Assembly (NCBI RefSeq): GCF_031760065.1 | Contig: NZ_CP134500.1 | Span: forward strand, 5,890,001-5,954,000 | Length of the DNA stretch: 64,000 nucleotides | Source: Streptomyces durocortorensis | Lineage (GTDB): Bacteria; Actinomycetota; Actinomycetes; Streptomycetales; Streptomycetaceae | Direction: 5' to 3' | Part shown: piece after piece, positions 52,270 to 61,425 of the stretch | Numbering within the stretch: the stretch's first letter is position 1 | Layout of the letters: each line of letters begins with the position of its first letter | Position numbers and translations under genes: made by a program | Notes under the pieces: generated by a model | What the model saw: the letters and a program-made list of their open reading frames with translations, nothing else | What the model was told of the DNA's origin: nothing | Databases searched by the model: none

Positions 52270-52923
52270 ATGCCCGAGCTGGTGTTCTTCTCCGGAACCA
52301 TGGACTGCGGAAAGAGCACGCTGGCCCTGCAGATCGGTCACAACCGCTCGGCGCGCGGGCTCCAGGGCGTGATCTTCACCCGGGACGACCGCGCGGGAGA
52401 GGGCAAGCTCTCCTCCCGGCTCGGCCTGGTGACGGACGCCGTCGAGGCGGACGAGGGCATGGACGTGTACGCGCACATCGTCGACCGGGTCAGCCGCGGC
52501 GGCCGGGTCGACTACGTGATCGTGGACGAGGCGCAGTTCCTCGCCCCGGTCCAGATCGACCAGCTCGCCCGCGTCGTCGACGACCTCGGGCTCGACGTCT
52601 TCGCCTTCGGCATCACCACGGACTTCCGCACCAAGCTCTTCCCGGGGTCCCAGCGCCTGATCGAACTGGCCGACCGGATAGAGGCCCTTCAGGTGGAGGC
52701 CCTCTGCTGGTGCGGCGCCCGCGCCACGCACAACGCCCGTACGGTGGACGGCGCGATGGTCGTCGAGGGCGCCCAGGTCGTCGTCGGCGACGTCAACCGG
52801 CAGGCGGGCGAGGTCGGTTACGAGGTGTTGTGCCGGCGCCACCACCGCCGCCGGATGACCGCGGAGACGGCCCGTGCGGGCGCTCTCTCCCCGGATGTGC
52901 TTCCGGTCGCGTCGGACGGCTGA
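52270..52923 (+). CDS. tdk: Thymidine kinase
   Basis: Salvages thymidine to dTMP. The 217-residue type II enzyme has Walker A SGTMDCGKST (8-17) and Walker B VIVDEAQFL. The lasso/zinc domain has CWCGARATHNAR, with a second ligand pair near CRRHH. The C-terminal tail is typical of Streptomyces. ATG 52270 lies after CCGAAAGG. It belongs with the two preceding genes as a likely operon (48-base gap). Confidence 0.93.
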   Translation: MPELVFFSGTMDCGKSTLALQIGHNRSARGLQGVIFTRDDRAGEGKLSSRLGLVTDAVEADEGMDVYAHIVDRVSRGGRVDYVIVDEAQFLAPVQIDQLARVVDDLGLDVFAFGITTDFRTKLFPGSQRLIELADRIEALQVEALCWCGARATHNARTVDGAMVVEGAQVVVGDVNRQAGEVGYEVLCRRHHRRRMTAETARAGALSPDVLPVASDG

Positions 52924-52973
52924 GGGCCCTCCCGTAGCCCCTGGTGGGCGCGGGACGACGAGCCGGCCCTCAG
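52920..52973. terminator. Possible terminator between tdk and the VOC gene
   Basis: CTGAGGGCC (52920-52928) can pair with GGCCCTCAG (52965-52973) across a 36-base loop. Both arms overlap the stop codons of the convergent genes. Confidence 0.5.
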
Positions 52974-53755
52974 GAGGGGGACTCCGGCGAGGACCGGATG
53001 ACCGTGAACACGGCCCCTTCCGGATCGGCGACCGTCGCCAGCCTCCCGCTCGACGCCTCGCGCGGCGGCTGCAGAACGCGTCCGCCCAGCTCCACCACCC
53101 GGACCACCGCCTCATCGGTGTCGGCCACCTCGAAGTACGTCATCCAGTGCGGACCGCGGTCGCGCGGCAGTGCGTGGCCGACGCCGTGCAGCGAGGCCAC
53201 CGGTGTGCCGTCCAGGTGCAGGGTCTGGTAGTCGAAGTCGGCGGAGACCACCGCTTCCGTCTCGTAGCCGAAGACCGTCTGGTAGAACTTCGCGACCATC
53301 GAGGTCTCCTGGGTCACCAGCTCGTTCCAGACCGGTGTACCCGGGACGCCCGCCGTCATGGTGCCGATGTGGTCCGCGGCCTGCCAGATGCCGAACACGG
53401 CCCCGCTCGGGTCCGAGGCGATCGCCATCCGCCCCGCGTCGTCCGCGTCCAGCGGGCCGACCGCGACCGTACCGCCGCACGAGCGGATCGTCTCGGCGGT
53501 CGTGTCCGCGTCGTCCGTCGCCAGATAGGTGGTCCAGGCGATCGGGAGGTGCCGGTCGGGCGGCAGCTGACCGATGCCCGCCACCTCCTTCCCGTCCAGC
53601 AGCCCGCGGACGTACGGGCCCAGTTGGTCGGGGCCCGGCCGGAACTCCCAGTCGAACAGGGCTCCGTAGAACTCCTGGGTCGTGGTCAGGCCGTGCACGA
53701 TCAGACTCACCCAGCAAGGTGTTCCGGGCGTGCGCCGGGCGGCAGCCTCGGTCAT
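52970..53755 (-). CDS. VOC (glyoxalase/bleomycin-resistance) family protein
   Basis: A 261-residue protein with two tandem VOC halves (about 1-130 and 135-261). Each half is two beta-alpha-beta-beta-beta units and ends in the same DPSGAVFGIWQ / DPEGAVFTVI phrase, as in glyoxalase-like CFP30B proteins. Metal ligands cannot be assigned with confidence and the substrate is unknown. ATG 53755 follows GAGGAGAG on the minus strand. Confidence 0.88.
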   Translation of the reverse strand: MTEAAARRTPGTPCWVSLIVHGLTTTQEFYGALFDWEFRPGPDQLGPYVRGLLDGKEVAGIGQLPPDRHLPIAWTTYLATDDADTTAETIRSCGGTVAVGPLDADDAGRMAIASDPSGAVFGIWQAADHIGTMTAGVPGTPVWNELVTQETSMVAKFYQTVFGYETEAVVSADFDYQTLHLDGTPVASLHGVGHALPRDRGPHWMTYFEVADTDEAVVRVVELGGRVLQPPREASSGRLATVADPEGAVFTVIRSSPESPS

Positions 53756-54000
53756 CGTCGTCTCTCTCCTCGGACCGTTGTGGTGGTCGTACGGGGGATG
53801 GGGGCAGGCATGCCGTCCCGGGTCAGGACGGGGCCCGCATGCCCCGTGCAGATGCTCGCACCACCCGGCGGCCGAGGCGCTCCGGCCGCGCCGCGTCCTC
53901 CGGGTTCTCCGCCTTCTCCACGGAGGACGGACGCCGTTCCGCCGGGCGTCCGTCCCGTTTCTGTTACGGGGGCCAGGGCCGCTGCGCGAGGATGGCACCC

Positions 54001-54831
54001 ATGAAGCCCATCATCACCGCATCCGAATACGCGAGCGAGTCGGCGGGTCCGCGGCCGCCGGTGGTCCTGGACGTGCGCTGGCAGCTCGGCGGCCCGCCCG
54101 GCCGCCCCGACTACGAGGCCGGTCATCTGCCCGGCGCGGTCTTCGTCGACCTCGATACGGAACTGGCGGGGCCGGCGGGCAGCGGCGGCCGCCACCCCCT
54201 CCCGGACCCGGAGGCCTTCGGAGCCGTGATGCGTCGCGCGGGGGTCGGCCAGGACACCCCCGTCGTGGTGTACGACGGCGGGCTGGGCTGGGCCGCGGCC
54301 CGCGCCTGGTGGCTGCTGCGCTGGACGGGACACGGGGACGTACGGGTGCTGGACGGCGGCCTCGCCGCCTGGACGGGGGACCTCACCACCGAGATCCCGC
54401 ACCCTTCCGAGGGTGACTTCCGGCCGAAGCCGGGCGCCCTGCCGACGCTGGACGCGGAAAGCGCGGCGGCCTTCGCCCGGTCGGGTCTGCTGCTCGACGC
54501 CCGGGCGGCGGAGCGCTACCGGGGCGATGCCGAGCCGATCGACCGCGTCGGCGGCCACATCCCCGGGGCCGTCTCCGCGCCGACCACGGAGAACGTGGCC
54601 GAGGACGGGCGCTACCTCCCGGCCGAGCGGCTCGCCGCCCGGTTCGAGGCGCTGGGCGCGGAGGGCGGCACCGAGGGCGTGGGCGTCTACTGCGGCTCCG
54701 GGGTCTCCGGCGCCCATCAGGTGCTGGCCCTGGAGATCGCGGGCTTCCGCGGCGTCCTGTACCCGGGCTCCTGGTCCGAGTGGTCCTCGGACCCGTCCCG
54801 GCCGGTTGCCACGGGCCCCGGGCCCCAGTAA
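54001..54831 (+). CDS. Sulfurtransferase (two-domain rhodanese)
   Basis: A 276-residue thiosulfate/3-mercaptopyruvate sulfurtransferase. The N-terminal rhodanese domain lacks the active Cys; the C-terminal one has Cys231 in the loop VYCGSGVSGAH. CGSGV is closer to mercaptopyruvate-type than CRKGVT thiosulfate-type loops. ATG 54001 is one of two close starts (ATG 53992 is in frame). A strong hairpin follows. Confidence 0.92.
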   Translation: MKPIITASEYASESAGPRPPVVLDVRWQLGGPPGRPDYEAGHLPGAVFVDLDTELAGPAGSGGRHPLPDPEAFGAVMRRAGVGQDTPVVVYDGGLGWAAARAWWLLRWTGHGDVRVLDGGLAAWTGDLTTEIPHPSEGDFRPKPGALPTLDAESAAAFARSGLLLDARAAERYRGDAEPIDRVGGHIPGAVSAPTTENVAEDGRYLPAERLAARFEALGAEGGTEGVGVYCGSGVSGAHQVLALEIAGFRGVLYPGSWSEWSSDPSRPVATGPGPQ

Positions 54832-54863
54832 GGGCGGCTCTGCCGAGCGGGGGGACGGCGACG

Positions 54864-54901
54864 GAGCGGGGGCCGTACGCAACCGCGTACGGCCCCCGCT
54901 C
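54864..54901. terminator. Bidirectional terminator between the sulfurtransferase gene and sepH
   Basis: A perfect 17-bp stem (54864-54880 with 54885-54901) with loop AACC, between convergent stops. Confidence 0.92.
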
Positions 54902-54922
54902 CCGCCGGTCGTCATCTCCCGG

Positions 54923-55981
54923 TCAGTCCTGCTTCTTGCGGCGGGTACCGAAGACGATCTCGTCCCAGCTCGGCACGGCGGCCCGGCGGCCCGGCCTGAC
55001 CCCGTCGGCCTCTGCCTGACGGTCCGTCGTCCCGGTGAGCCGGTCGCGGTGACCGGCCACGGCCCGGGGCATCAGCACATCCGCGTACGCCGATCCCGCA
55101 CCGGCCGACGCGGCGGCCGCGGGCGGCTCGTCCGCCTCGGCCTCCTCCACCGCCGGTTCCAGGGCGGGCGGCTCGGGCTGTGTGGGCCGCTCGGGCACGA
55201 CCATGTCGCCGCGGAAGCTCGGCACCGCCTCCAGCAGGCTGGTCAGCGAGTCGCGCTCACCGGCCGATGCGCTGCTCACGTACTCCTCGGGCTCGGCGGC
55301 CGGGGCGGGCCGCTCGATCTGCCGGTCGAGGGCCCGGTCCAGCGGGCGGTCGCGCGGCAGCCGGGCGATCCGGGGCACGAACGGGAAGCTGGGCTCGGGC
55401 GCGGCCATGTCGTCGGTCTCGCCGATCAGCGAGCGCGCCTCGTCGTCCACGGCCTGGACCAGCCGCCGGGGCGGGTCGTACGTCCAGCTCGCCGAGTGCG
55501 GTTCGCCCGCGACGCGGTAGACGAGCAGGACCTCCCAGGTGCCGTCGTCGCGGCGCCAGGAGTCCCACTGGACGGTTTCCTTGTCGGCGCCGCGCAGCAG
55601 GAGACGCTCCTGCACCGCCTCGCCGAGCTGAGGTCCGGTGTTCTCGCCGGGACGGCGCACAGGAGTCTTCCGGGCCCGCTCGGCCATGAAGGCGCGCTCC
55701 GCGAGCACAGGGCCCTCGAAGCGGCGCACACGGTCGACGGGGATGCCCGCGAACTGAGCGACCTCCTCCGCCGAGGCACCGGCCCGTATACGGGCCTGGA
55801 TGTCGCGGGGCCGGAGGTGGCTCTCCACCTCGATCTCGATCTGGCCGAGCCGGGCGCGGTCGTTGCGCACGGCGGCGCGCAGCCGCTCATCGATCGGAAG
55901 CGTGTACTCCGTGCTGTCCGCAGCCTTGAGCACCAGTCGTGTGCCGTCGTTGGAGACGGCCACGACACGCAGTTCGGGCAT
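54923..55981 (-). CDS. sepH: Septation protein SepH
   Basis: An FtsZ-interacting cell-division protein of actinobacteria that stimulates FtsZ assembly at septation. The 352-residue chain has the conserved N-terminal DUF3071 region (MPELRVVAVSNDGTRLVLK, then a helix-turn-helix-like IRAGASAEEVAQFAGIPVDRVRRFEGPV). A variable acidic/Pro-rich middle follows, then the short conserved C-terminus PSWDEIVFGTRRKKQD. ATG 55981 matches the family start. It is followed by the shared terminator. Confidence 0.95.
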   Translation of the reverse strand: MPELRVVAVSNDGTRLVLKAADSTEYTLPIDERLRAAVRNDRARLGQIEIEVESHLRPRDIQARIRAGASAEEVAQFAGIPVDRVRRFEGPVLAERAFMAERARKTPVRRPGENTGPQLGEAVQERLLLRGADKETVQWDSWRRDDGTWEVLLVYRVAGEPHSASWTYDPPRRLVQAVDDEARSLIGETDDMAAPEPSFPFVPRIARLPRDRPLDRALDRQIERPAPAAEPEEYVSSASAGERDSLTSLLEAVPSFRGDMVVPERPTQPEPPALEPAVEEAEADEPPAAAASAGAGSAYADVLMPRAVAGHRDRLTGTTDRQAEADGVRPGRRAAVPSWDEIVFGTRRKKQD

Positions 55982-56476
55982 GGGGACCTCCCGGGTGGTG
56001 CCTGCCGACGTCACGTGCGTCGCTGCTTCCGCTAGTCGAGTGTGACCTGCCCGGGTGCAGCCTGCCACAACCTTGCCAAGTTGCCCGGCGTGTCGGGCGC
56101 TCGCCCTGGAACGCCACCATGACACGGTTACCCTTTGCGACCCAAAGTGACCGATTTGGCCGCTCTGTGCAGCAAGCACCCGCGCGATGCCTTGGCGCCG
56201 CCGGATCGAGTGCCGCCGTCGGCCCCCTTCCGTAGCCACGGATTCCCACGTGGGAGTCCGCCCCAGGGCTCGTCACAGTACTCCATTCGGGCCACCGGGG
56301 TGGACCGGCGCGCCGCCGAAGTTCTCGCGAGGCACGGGAGTTGGGTTACCCAGTTCTTGGTGAAACGCCCCTGATGCGTGTCCTGCTTCACACAATCGCC
56401 GGAAACGGAACTATCCACTTCGCTCATTTGTCCCTTCTTGTTGCATGGTGGGAGAGATGTCAAGCAGGGGCTGGTA
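55982..56476. other. Divergent intergenic region upstream of sepH (495 bp)
   Basis: No gene with Streptomyces-like codon use is seen. The right end (56380-56476) is A+T-richer and probably holds the promoter of the following gene; no clear -35/-10 pair or operator stands out. Confidence 0.4.
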
Positions 56477-57472
56477 ATGGTTCAGAAGCCGGAAAACGAC
56501 ACAGAACCAAAGGAAAGGCGCATAGATCTGAGTCTGCCGCAGGTCGCCGGCAGTGCCGTGGCGGCCGTCGCGGCAGCCGTGCTGGCCTCGCAGCTGGGTG
56601 TGTACGGCACGATCGCGGGAGCGGGCGTGATGAGCGTCGTCGCCACCTGCGGCGGTTCGGTCTTCCAGCACTTCTTCCGCCGCACCGGCGAGCAGATCCG
56701 TGAGGTGACGGTCCAGGTGACCCACCCGGAGGGCCGCCAAGTGACGGTGCACACCAAGGAGACGACGCCCTCGGGGCGCGGGGACACCGAGCGGCGGACC
56801 GGTCCGGAGCCTGCCGGGGACGCCACCACGGTGCTGCCGGCCGTCGGTCCGGAGCCCGAGAGCACGCAGGTGCTGAGGCCCGACCCGGACCGGACCCAGC
56901 TGCTGCCGCGAGCGGTGGTCGGCCCGGCCGGCGCCGACGACGCGTTCAGCGACGGCGTCACCCACGGCACGCGGCTGCGCGGCTGGAAGCGCCCCGCGCT
57001 CGCGGCCGCCGTCGTCTTCGGCGTCTCGATGGGCGGGATCACCGCGTACGAGATGATCTCGGGCGGCGAGCTCAGCGGCGGCCAGGGCACCACGCTCAGC
57101 TCCGTTGTGCGGGGCGGCGGCGACCGGGACCCCGGACCGGCCGGTACCACGCCCTCGGGCGACACCGGTCAGGACGGGGAGAGGGGCGAGCAGCGGGAGA
57201 CCCCCGGCGACGACGGCACCGGTTCCACCCCGACCCCGGACCAGGGCGACGGCAGCAGCAAGAGCCCCGACCCCGGTACGGGCACGGGCGGCGAGGACCC
57301 GAGCGCCGAGCCCACCCCCACGCCGACGCCCTCGCATTCTTCCGGCGGCGAGCCCACGCCCTCCCCGACGCCGACGCCCTCGAACCCCGGCGGCGAGACC
57401 GGCGCGCCCCCGCCGACCGGTACGGGCGGCGCCCCCGGCCAGGGGGAGCAGGCCCCGCCCGACGCCGGGTGA
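56477..57472 (+). CDS. Membrane-anchored protein with Pro/Thr/Ser-rich tail
   Basis: A 331-residue protein I cannot name. Two close hydrophobic stretches at about 20-50 (SAVAAVAAAVLASQLGVYG, then AGVMSVVATCGG) may form a hairpin. An acidic region follows, then a membrane segment near 176-196 (PALAAAVVFGVSMGGITAY). The last 130 residues are low-complexity Gly/Pro/Thr/Ser, probably outside the cell. It resembles Streptomyces envelope proteins of unknown role. ATG 56477 is chosen by the end of the A+T-richer leader; no good ribosome binding site. Confidence 0.6.
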   Translation: MVQKPENDTEPKERRIDLSLPQVAGSAVAAVAAAVLASQLGVYGTIAGAGVMSVVATCGGSVFQHFFRRTGEQIREVTVQVTHPEGRQVTVHTKETTPSGRGDTERRTGPEPAGDATTVLPAVGPEPESTQVLRPDPDRTQLLPRAVVGPAGADDAFSDGVTHGTRLRGWKRPALAAAVVFGVSMGGITAYEMISGGELSGGQGTTLSSVVRGGGDRDPGPAGTTPSGDTGQDGERGEQRETPGDDGTGSTPTPDQGDGSSKSPDPGTGTGGEDPSAEPTPTPTPSHSSGGEPTPSPTPTPSNPGGETGAPPPTGTGGAPGQGEQAPPDAG

Positions 57473-57493
57473 CGTTCCCGAACGCGGGCCGGT

Positions 57494-58816
57494 TCAGTCG
57501 CCGAGCACGCGCCGCAGATAGTCGTTGCCGAACAGCCGGTCCGGGTCCAGCCGGTCGCGCAGCGCGGTGAACTCGCCGAAGCGCGGGTAGACCTCCGCCA
57601 GATAGGCCGCGTCCCGGGTGTGGATCTTGCCCCAGTGCGGGCGGCCGGCGTGCGCGGTCATGATGCGCTCGACCGCGGTGAAGTACGAGCGGTGGGGCGT
57701 GCCCCTGTAGAGGTGGACGGCGATGTACGCGCTGTCCCGGCCCGAGGCCGTCGAGAGCGTCATGTCGTCGGCGGGCGCGGTGCGCACCTCGACCGGGAAG
57801 CTGATCTTCAGCGGTGACCGCTCGACCATGGCCTTCAGTTCTCGCAGCGCCGCCACCGCCTGCTCGCGCGGAACGGCGTACTCCATCTCCACGAACCGCA
57901 CCCGGCGCGGGCTCGTGAACACCTTGTAGGGGATGTCGGTGTACGTACGCGCCGACAGCGCCCGGCTGGCGAGCCTGGCGATCGAGGGGATCGTGGCCGG
58001 GACCGCGCGGCCCAGCGAACAGGCGACCTGGAAGACCCCGTTGGACAGCAGCTCGTCGTCGATCCAGCCGCTCACCTTCCCGGGCGGGGCGGCAGGGCCC
58101 GCGCTGCGGTTGTTGCGCTTGGTGTTGCAGTTGCCGGTGTGCGGGAACCAGTAGAACTCGAAGTGCTCGTTCTCGGTGACCAGGGAATCGAAGTCCGAGG
58201 TGACCCGGTCGAAGGTCATCGGCTCCTCACGGGCCGTCAGCAGGAAGATCGGCTCCACGGCGAGGGTGACGGCGGTGATCACCCCGAGGGCGCCGATCCC
58301 GATCCGGGCCGCGGCGAACACCTCCGCGTTCTCCTCGGGTGAGCAGCGCAGCACCGTACCGTCGGCGGTGACCAGCTCCAGGGCGCGGATCTGCGCGGAT
58401 ACCGACGCCGAGTCGCGGCCCGTGCCGTGCGTCCCGGTGGAGGTCGCCCCGGCGACCGTCTGCTCCATGATGTCGCCCATGTTCGTGAGCGACAGGCCCT
58501 CGCGGGCGAGCGCGGCGTTGAGCCGCTTGAGCGGAGTGCCCGCCTCCACCGTGACGGTCATCGCCGTACGGTCGATGCCCCGGATTCCGGTGAGCAGATC
58601 GGGGCGTATCAGCACCCCGTCGGTGGCGGCCGTCGCCGTGAAGGAGTGGCCGGTGCCGACCGGCTTCACCCGCAGGCCCTCCGCGCTCGCCCGGCGCAGC
58701 ACGTCCGCGAGCTCGTCCACGGACGCGGGGGTCTCGGCGCGGGCCGGCCGGGCGGTGACGTTGCCCGCCCAGTTACGCCACGTGCTCGTCGTCGTCCGTG
58801 CGTAGGTGTCGGTCAT
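57494..58816 (-). CDS. FAD-linked oxidase, D-arabinono-1,4-lactone oxidase/alditol-oxidase type
   Basis: A 440-residue VAO-family flavoprotein. The FAD-binding domain has WRNWAGN at 13-19 and GTGHSF (His57, likely covalent FAD attachment, as in alditol oxidase). TSTGTHGTG is near 131-139. The C-terminal ALO domain has VEMEYAVPREQ and the catalytic HWGK motif near 397. It oxidises sugar lactones or alditols with O2; the substrate cannot be read. Its start overlaps the MFS gene end by 44 bases. Confidence 0.9.
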   Translation of the reverse strand: MTDTYARTTTSTWRNWAGNVTARPARAETPASVDELADVLRRASAEGLRVKPVGTGHSFTATAATDGVLIRPDLLTGIRGIDRTAMTVTVEAGTPLKRLNAALAREGLSLTNMGDIMEQTVAGATSTGTHGTGRDSASVSAQIRALELVTADGTVLRCSPEENAEVFAAARIGIGALGVITAVTLAVEPIFLLTAREEPMTFDRVTSDFDSLVTENEHFEFYWFPHTGNCNTKRNNRSAGPAAPPGKVSGWIDDELLSNGVFQVACSLGRAVPATIPSIARLASRALSARTYTDIPYKVFTSPRRVRFVEMEYAVPREQAVAALRELKAMVERSPLKISFPVEVRTAPADDMTLSTASGRDSAYIAVHLYRGTPHRSYFTAVERIMTAHAGRPHWGKIHTRDAAYLAEVYPRFGEFTALRDRLDPDRLFGNDYLRRVLGD

Positions 58817-60020
58817 CTTCCCCGCGCCCTCCCGTCGCAGCCGGCCCGGCCAGCCGGCGATACCCCAGGAACGCCGCCGCCGCCGCGAGAGCTCCCGCCA
58901 CGGCGGGCACCGCGTACCCCGCCTTCGCCCCGGCGGCGTCGACCACCCAGCCGGCGGCCGAGGAGCCGAGCGCCACTCCGACCGCGAGCCCTGTACTGGT
59001 CCAGGTCATGCCCTCGGTCAGCTTGGTGCGCGGTACGTGCGCTTCGACGAGGGCCATGGTGGTGACCATCGTCGGTGCGATGGCGAGGCCCGCGACAAAG
59101 AGCGCCACGGCCAGCAACGGAAGGTTCCCGGCCAGTTGGAGGGGGATCATACTCACGGCCATCGCGCAGACACCCACCAGCCACCTGGTCGCGGGCCTCC
59201 CCGCGAGATGCAGCAGCCCGAACACGGCCCCCGCGAGGCAGGAGCCGAGCGCGTAGACGGCCAGCACCAGGGAGGCGGCGGCCTTGTGGCCGCGCTCCTC
59301 GGCGAAGGCCACGGTCACCACGTCGACGGCCCCGAAGATCGCGCCCGTCGCCACGAAGGTGGCCACCAGGACCTGAAGCCCCGGCGAGCGCAGCGCCGAG
59401 CCGCCGGTGTGCTGGGTCTTGGGGTGCGGCACCGGTTCGGTCGCGCGCTGCGAGGTCAGCCAGAAGACGCCGACCAGCAGGAACGCGGCGGCGATCAGCG
59501 GACCCGCCTCCGGGAACCAGGCGGTGGACAGACCGATCGAGATGATCGGGCCGAAGATGAAGCACACCTCGTCGACGATCGACTCCCACGAGTACGCGGT
59601 GTGCAGATCGCGGCCGGAACCCCGGTAGATCTCCGCCCAGCGGGCCCGGACCATCGACCCCACGCTCGGCACACAGCCCGCGCCCGCCGCGAAGACGAAC
59701 AGCGTCCAGTCCGGCATCCCCTGCTGGGCACAGACCAGCAGCCCCGCGACCGCCGCCACCGCGACCAGCGTGACCGGGCGCAGCACCCGCCGCTGCCCGT
59801 AGCGGTCCACCAGCCGGGAGACCTGGGGGCCGAAGACCGCGGCCGCCATCGCCAGGGTCGCGGAGAGCGCCCCGGCCAGCCCGTAGCGGCCGGTGAGCTG
59901 GGAGACCATCGTCACGACGCCGATGCCCATCATGGACAGCGGCATCCGGCCGAAGAAGCCCGCCGCGGAGAACCCCTTGGAACCGGGGGCGGAGAAGATG
60001 GCGCGGTAGGGGCTGGGCAA
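58773..60020 (-). CDS. MFS transporter
   Basis: A 415-residue transporter with about 12 membrane segments. The signature loop [11 protein letters not shown] follows segment 2 (about 72-82). A cytoplasmic loop ([16 protein letters not shown]) divides the two halves at about 203-218. The acidic, polar C-terminus overlaps the oxidase gene by 44 bases, so the two are one operon. Start TTG 60020 has GGAGTA four bases upstream. Substrate is unknown; it resembles drug/sugar efflux proteins. Confidence 0.88.
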   Translation of the reverse strand: MPSPYRAIFSAPGSKGFSAAGFFGRMPLSMMGIGVVTMVSQLTGRYGLAGALSATLAMAAAVFGPQVSRLVDRYGQRRVLRPVTLVAVAAVAGLLVCAQQGMPDWTLFVFAAGAGCVPSVGSMVRARWAEIYRGSGRDLHTAYSWESIVDEVCFIFGPIISIGLSTAWFPEAGPLIAAAFLLVGVFWLTSQRATEPVPHPKTQHTGGSALRSPGLQVLVATFVATGAIFGAVDVVTVAFAEERGHKAAASLVLAVYALGSCLAGAVFGLLHLAGRPATRWLVGVCAMAVSMIPLQLAGNLPLLAVALFVAGLAIAPTMVTTMALVEAHVPRTKLTEGMTWTSTGLAVGVALGSSAAGWVVDAAGAKAGYAVPAVAGALAAAAAFLGYRRLAGPAATGGRGEDDRHLRTDDDEHVA

Positions 60021-60144
60021 GGGGTACTCCGGTCGTGCCTGTCAGGCGTGTAGCTGGCCGACACAGCTTACGGCCGGGCGGAGGTGCCGGACACCGGATT
60101 ACGGGGCGGCCGCGGGGGAGCGGAACAGGCCGCGTGAGCTCCGG

Positions 60145-60215
60145 GTTCCCGCCCTTCCCGACGGGGTGCCGGACGTCGGTGTTCCCGTCTTCCCGACGGG
60201 GCGTCGGATGTCGGT
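60145..60215. repeat. Tandem duplication of about 36 bp upstream of hemH
   Basis: Unit 60145-60180 and unit 60181-60215 both start GTTCCCG and share TTCCCGACGGGG and CGGA(C/T)GTCGGT. They lie between the divergent MFS and hemH genes, and the second copy ends at the hemH -35 candidate. Confidence 0.75.
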
Positions 60216-60245
60216 TGCCGCCCTGTCAGTGTCGGGTGGCAGGAT
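60215..60245 (+). promoter_or_regulatory. hemH promoter candidate
   Basis: TTGCCG (60215-60220), 19 bases, then CAGGAT (60240-60245), which ends seven bases before ATG 60253. This gives a transcript with almost no leader. Confidence 0.4.
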
Positions 60246-60252
60246 CGACGGC

Positions 60253-61380
60253 ATGTCCGATCTGCGCGATCCCGCTCCCTACGACGCCCTGCTGCTGCTC
60301 TCCTTCGGCGGCCCCGAGGGCCCGGACGACGTGGTTCCGTTCCTGGCGAACGTGACCCGAGGCCGGGGCATCCCCGAGGAACGCCTCAAGGAGGTCGGTC
60401 AGCACTACTTCCTGTTCGGCGGGGTCAGCCCGATCAACGCACAGAACCGCGCACTGCTCGACGCGCTGCGCAGGGACTTCGCCGAGCACGGCCTCGACCT
60501 GCCCGTCTACTGGGGCAACCGCAACTGGGCGCCGTATCTGACCGACGTCCTGCGCGAGATGGCCACCGCCGGACACCGCCGGATCGCGGTCCTCGCCACC
60601 AGCGCCTACGCCTCGTACTCAGGCTGCCGCCAGTACCGCGAGAACCTCGCCGAGTCGCTGGCCGTCCTGGCGGCCGAGGGGCTGCCGGTGCCCCGGGTCG
60701 ACAAGCTGCGGCACTACTTCAACCACCCCGGCTTCGTGACCCCCATGGCGGACGGGGTCCTCGCCTCGCTCGCCGACCTCCCCGAGGACCTGCGCGCGGG
60801 CGCCCACATCGCGTTCACCACCCACTCCATCCCGGCCTCCGCAGCCGACGCCTCCGGCCCCGTCGATTCGCACGGCGAGGGCGGGGCGTACGTCGCCGAG
60901 CACCTGGACGTGGCCCGGCTGATCGTCGAGGCGGTGCGCGAGGCGACCGGCGTCGAGCACCCCTGGCAGCTCGTCTACCAGTCCCGCAGCGGCGCCCCGC
61001 ACATCCCGTGGCTGGAGCCCGACATCTGCGACCACCTGGAGACCCTGGGCGCCGAGGGCGTCCCGGCCGTCGTGATGGCGCCCATCGGTTTCGTCTCCGA
61101 CCACATGGAGGTCCTGTACGACCTCGACACCGAGGCCACCGCCAAGGCCGCCGAGCTCGGCCTGCCGGTCCGCCGGTCCGCGACGGTGGGCGACGACCCG
61201 CGCTTCGCCGCCGCCGTACGGGACCTGCTCCTGGAGCGCGCCGGGGCCGAGCGGGGGCTGCCGGTGCGGCCCTGCGCCCTGGGCTCCCTCGGGCCCTCCC
61301 ACGACCTCTGTCCGGTCGGCTGCTGTCCCGCCAGGGCCCCGAAACCGGCCGCGGCGGGCGCGGACAGCCCGTACGCGTAG
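60253..61380 (+). CDS. hemH: Coproporphyrin ferrochelatase (ferrochelatase)
   Basis: Inserts iron into coproporphyrin III (actinobacterial heme route). In the 375-residue chain, [10 protein letters not shown] opens the domain, TTHSIP near 196 contains the metal-binding His, and the catalytic Glu is in [10 protein letters not shown]. Cys-rich ends ([19 protein letters not shown] at about 358-364) suit the 2Fe-2S cluster of actinobacterial enzymes. ATG 60253 follows a CAGGAT box. The IMPase-like gene follows 45 bases after the stop. Confidence 0.94.
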   Translation: MSDLRDPAPYDALLLLSFGGPEGPDDVVPFLANVTRGRGIPEERLKEVGQHYFLFGGVSPINAQNRALLDALRRDFAEHGLDLPVYWGNRNWAPYLTDVLREMATAGHRRIAVLATSAYASYSGCRQYRENLAESLAVLAAEGLPVPRVDKLRHYFNHPGFVTPMADGVLASLADLPEDLRAGAHIAFTTHSIPASAADASGPVDSHGEGGAYVAEHLDVARLIVEAVREATGVEHPWQLVYQSRSGAPHIPWLEPDICDHLETLGAEGVPAVVMAPIGFVSDHMEVLYDLDTEATAKAAELGLPVRRSATVGDDPRFAAAVRDLLLERAGAERGLPVRPCALGSLGPSHDLCPVGCCPARAPKPAAAGADSPYA

Positions 61381-61425
61381 CCCGTACGACCGCCTGCCCG
61401 TACGCACCGACCCCTTGGGAGCACC

